25,023 nucleotides of DNA from DATAFF01 sp036265615 (GTDB lineage Bacteria > Pseudomonadota > Alphaproteobacteria > Rhizobiales > Aestuariivirgaceae): contig DATAOT010000015.1 of NCBI GenBank assembly GCA_036265615.1, positions 1 to 25,023 of the forward strand, in the 5' to 3' direction. Both the position numbers and the translations under genes were made by a program. This document shows positions 24,499 to 25,023 of this stretch, one piece after another. Within the stretch, counting starts at the first letter, position 1. Each line of letters opens with the position of its first letter. A model generated the notes under the pieces. It was not told the DNA's origin and did no database searches. It saw nothing but the letters and a program-made list of their open reading frames with translations.

Positions 24499-25023
24499 AT
24501 GAACCAGCAACAGAAGCGTCGGCTCGGGCGGGGATTGGCGGCGCTGATCGGCGATGACGTCAGCGAGGACGCGCTGATCCACGACATCAGGGCGCTGCGT
24601 CATTTGCCGATCGAGACGATCAGGCCGAACCCCAACAATCCGCGGCGGACATTCGACGAGGGTGAGCTCGACGAGCTGGCGCAGTCGCTGCGCCACAAGG
24701 GGCTGCTGCAGCCGCTGGTGGTGCGGCCGCGGGCCGACGGGCAGGGCCACGAGATCGTGGCCGGCGAGCGGCGTTGGCGGGCGGCGCAGCGGGCCGGTCT
24801 GCATGAGCTGCCGGTGCTGATCCGCGAGGTCAGCGATGGCGAAGCGCTGGAGATTGCGCTCGTGGAGAACGTCCAGCGCAGCGATCTCAATGCGCTCGAG
24901 GAGGCGCGGGCCTATGCGCAGCTGATGGAACAATTCGGCTACACGCAGCTGCAGCTGGCGGAGGCGGTGGGCAAGAGCCGGAGCCACATCGCCAATACGG
25001 TGCGTCTGCTGCAGCTGCCGGAA
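24499..25023 (+). CDS. parB: Chromosome partitioning protein ParB (N-terminal part, runs off the window)
   Basis: ParB is the CTP-dependent clamp that binds parS and spreads along DNA. The 175 codons seen are open to the window end, with AGCGAGG just before the ATG. They show the N-terminal ParA-stimulating segment (KRRLGRGLAALIGD at 7-20), LPIETIRPNPNNPRR, the ParB/CTPase motifs GLLQPLVVRPR and GERRWRAAQRAG (89-100), ENVQRSDLNALEEA, and the start of the helix-turn-helix domain (QLAEAVGKSRSHIANTVRLL). The missing C terminus (dimer domain) lies beyond 25023. There is no sign of damage. Confidence 0.96.
   Translation, partial: MNQQQKRRLGRGLAALIGDDVSEDALIHDIRALRHLPIETIRPNPNNPRRTFDEGELDELAQSLRHKGLLQPLVVRPRADGQGHEIVAGERRWRAAQRAGLHELPVLIREVSDGEALEIALVENVQRSDLNALEEARAYAQLMEQFGYTQLQLAEAVGKSRSHIANTVRLLQLPE

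Overview
The window reads as a GC-rich alphaproteobacterial chromosome, most likely of the order Hyphomicrobiales (Rhizobiales). That inference comes from gene order (hisB divergent from hslVU, a DUF2628 gene inside the his cluster, ppsR-hemE-rho-mnmEG-rsmG-parAB), from the sequence style of the proteins, and from an intergenic palindrome of a type common in this order. Species cannot be named from the sequence alone. I count 28 protein genes, all core housekeeping functions. There is no phage, transposase, CRISPR array, rRNA or tRNA.

Layout. (1) 65-5191: msrA (+) converges on a minus-strand histidine cluster read hisB - DUF2628 - hisH - hisA - hisF/hisE - coaA. The hisF and hisE parts form one uninterrupted reading frame. 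(2) 5337-7204: hslV-hslU, the ATP-dependent protease, divergent from hisB. (3) 7253-9733: a minus-strand envelope set, Tim44-like protein - MltA lytic transglycosylase - Smr-domain protein, separated from hslU by a long hairpin of heptamer repeats. (4) 9983-10519: secB (+), overlapping the end of (5) 10511-14162: a tightly coupled minus-strand set ppsR - maf - aroE - coaE - dnaQ. (6) 14163-14525: a 363-nt non-coding gap between ppsR and hemE, the classical position of the alphaproteobacterial replication origin, with DnaA-box-like sites and an AT-rich end. (7) 14526-17545: hemE - hemJ - rho (+). (8) 17649-19688: a thioredoxin-fold/DUF255 protein (-), behind a REP-like palindrome. (9) 19712-25023: mnmE - parS - mnmG - rsmG (with a second parS inside it) - parA - parB (parB runs off the window).

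How it fits together. The right half is an origin/partition module. Replication would start in the ppsR-hemE gap. ParB would load on the parS sites 6.7 and 8.7 kb away, and ParA would move the complex. Genes flanking the gap point away from it on both sides. The other genes serve histidine, aromatic amino acid, CoA and heme synthesis, tRNA and rRNA modification, protein export and quality control, transcription termination and proofreading.

I did not find a wholly new system. The observations most worth checking are the HisF-HisE fusion frame, the predicted oriC, the 26-bp parS palindrome with its second copy hidden in rsmG, and the asymmetric heptamer hairpin shared by the ends of hslU and the Smr gene.
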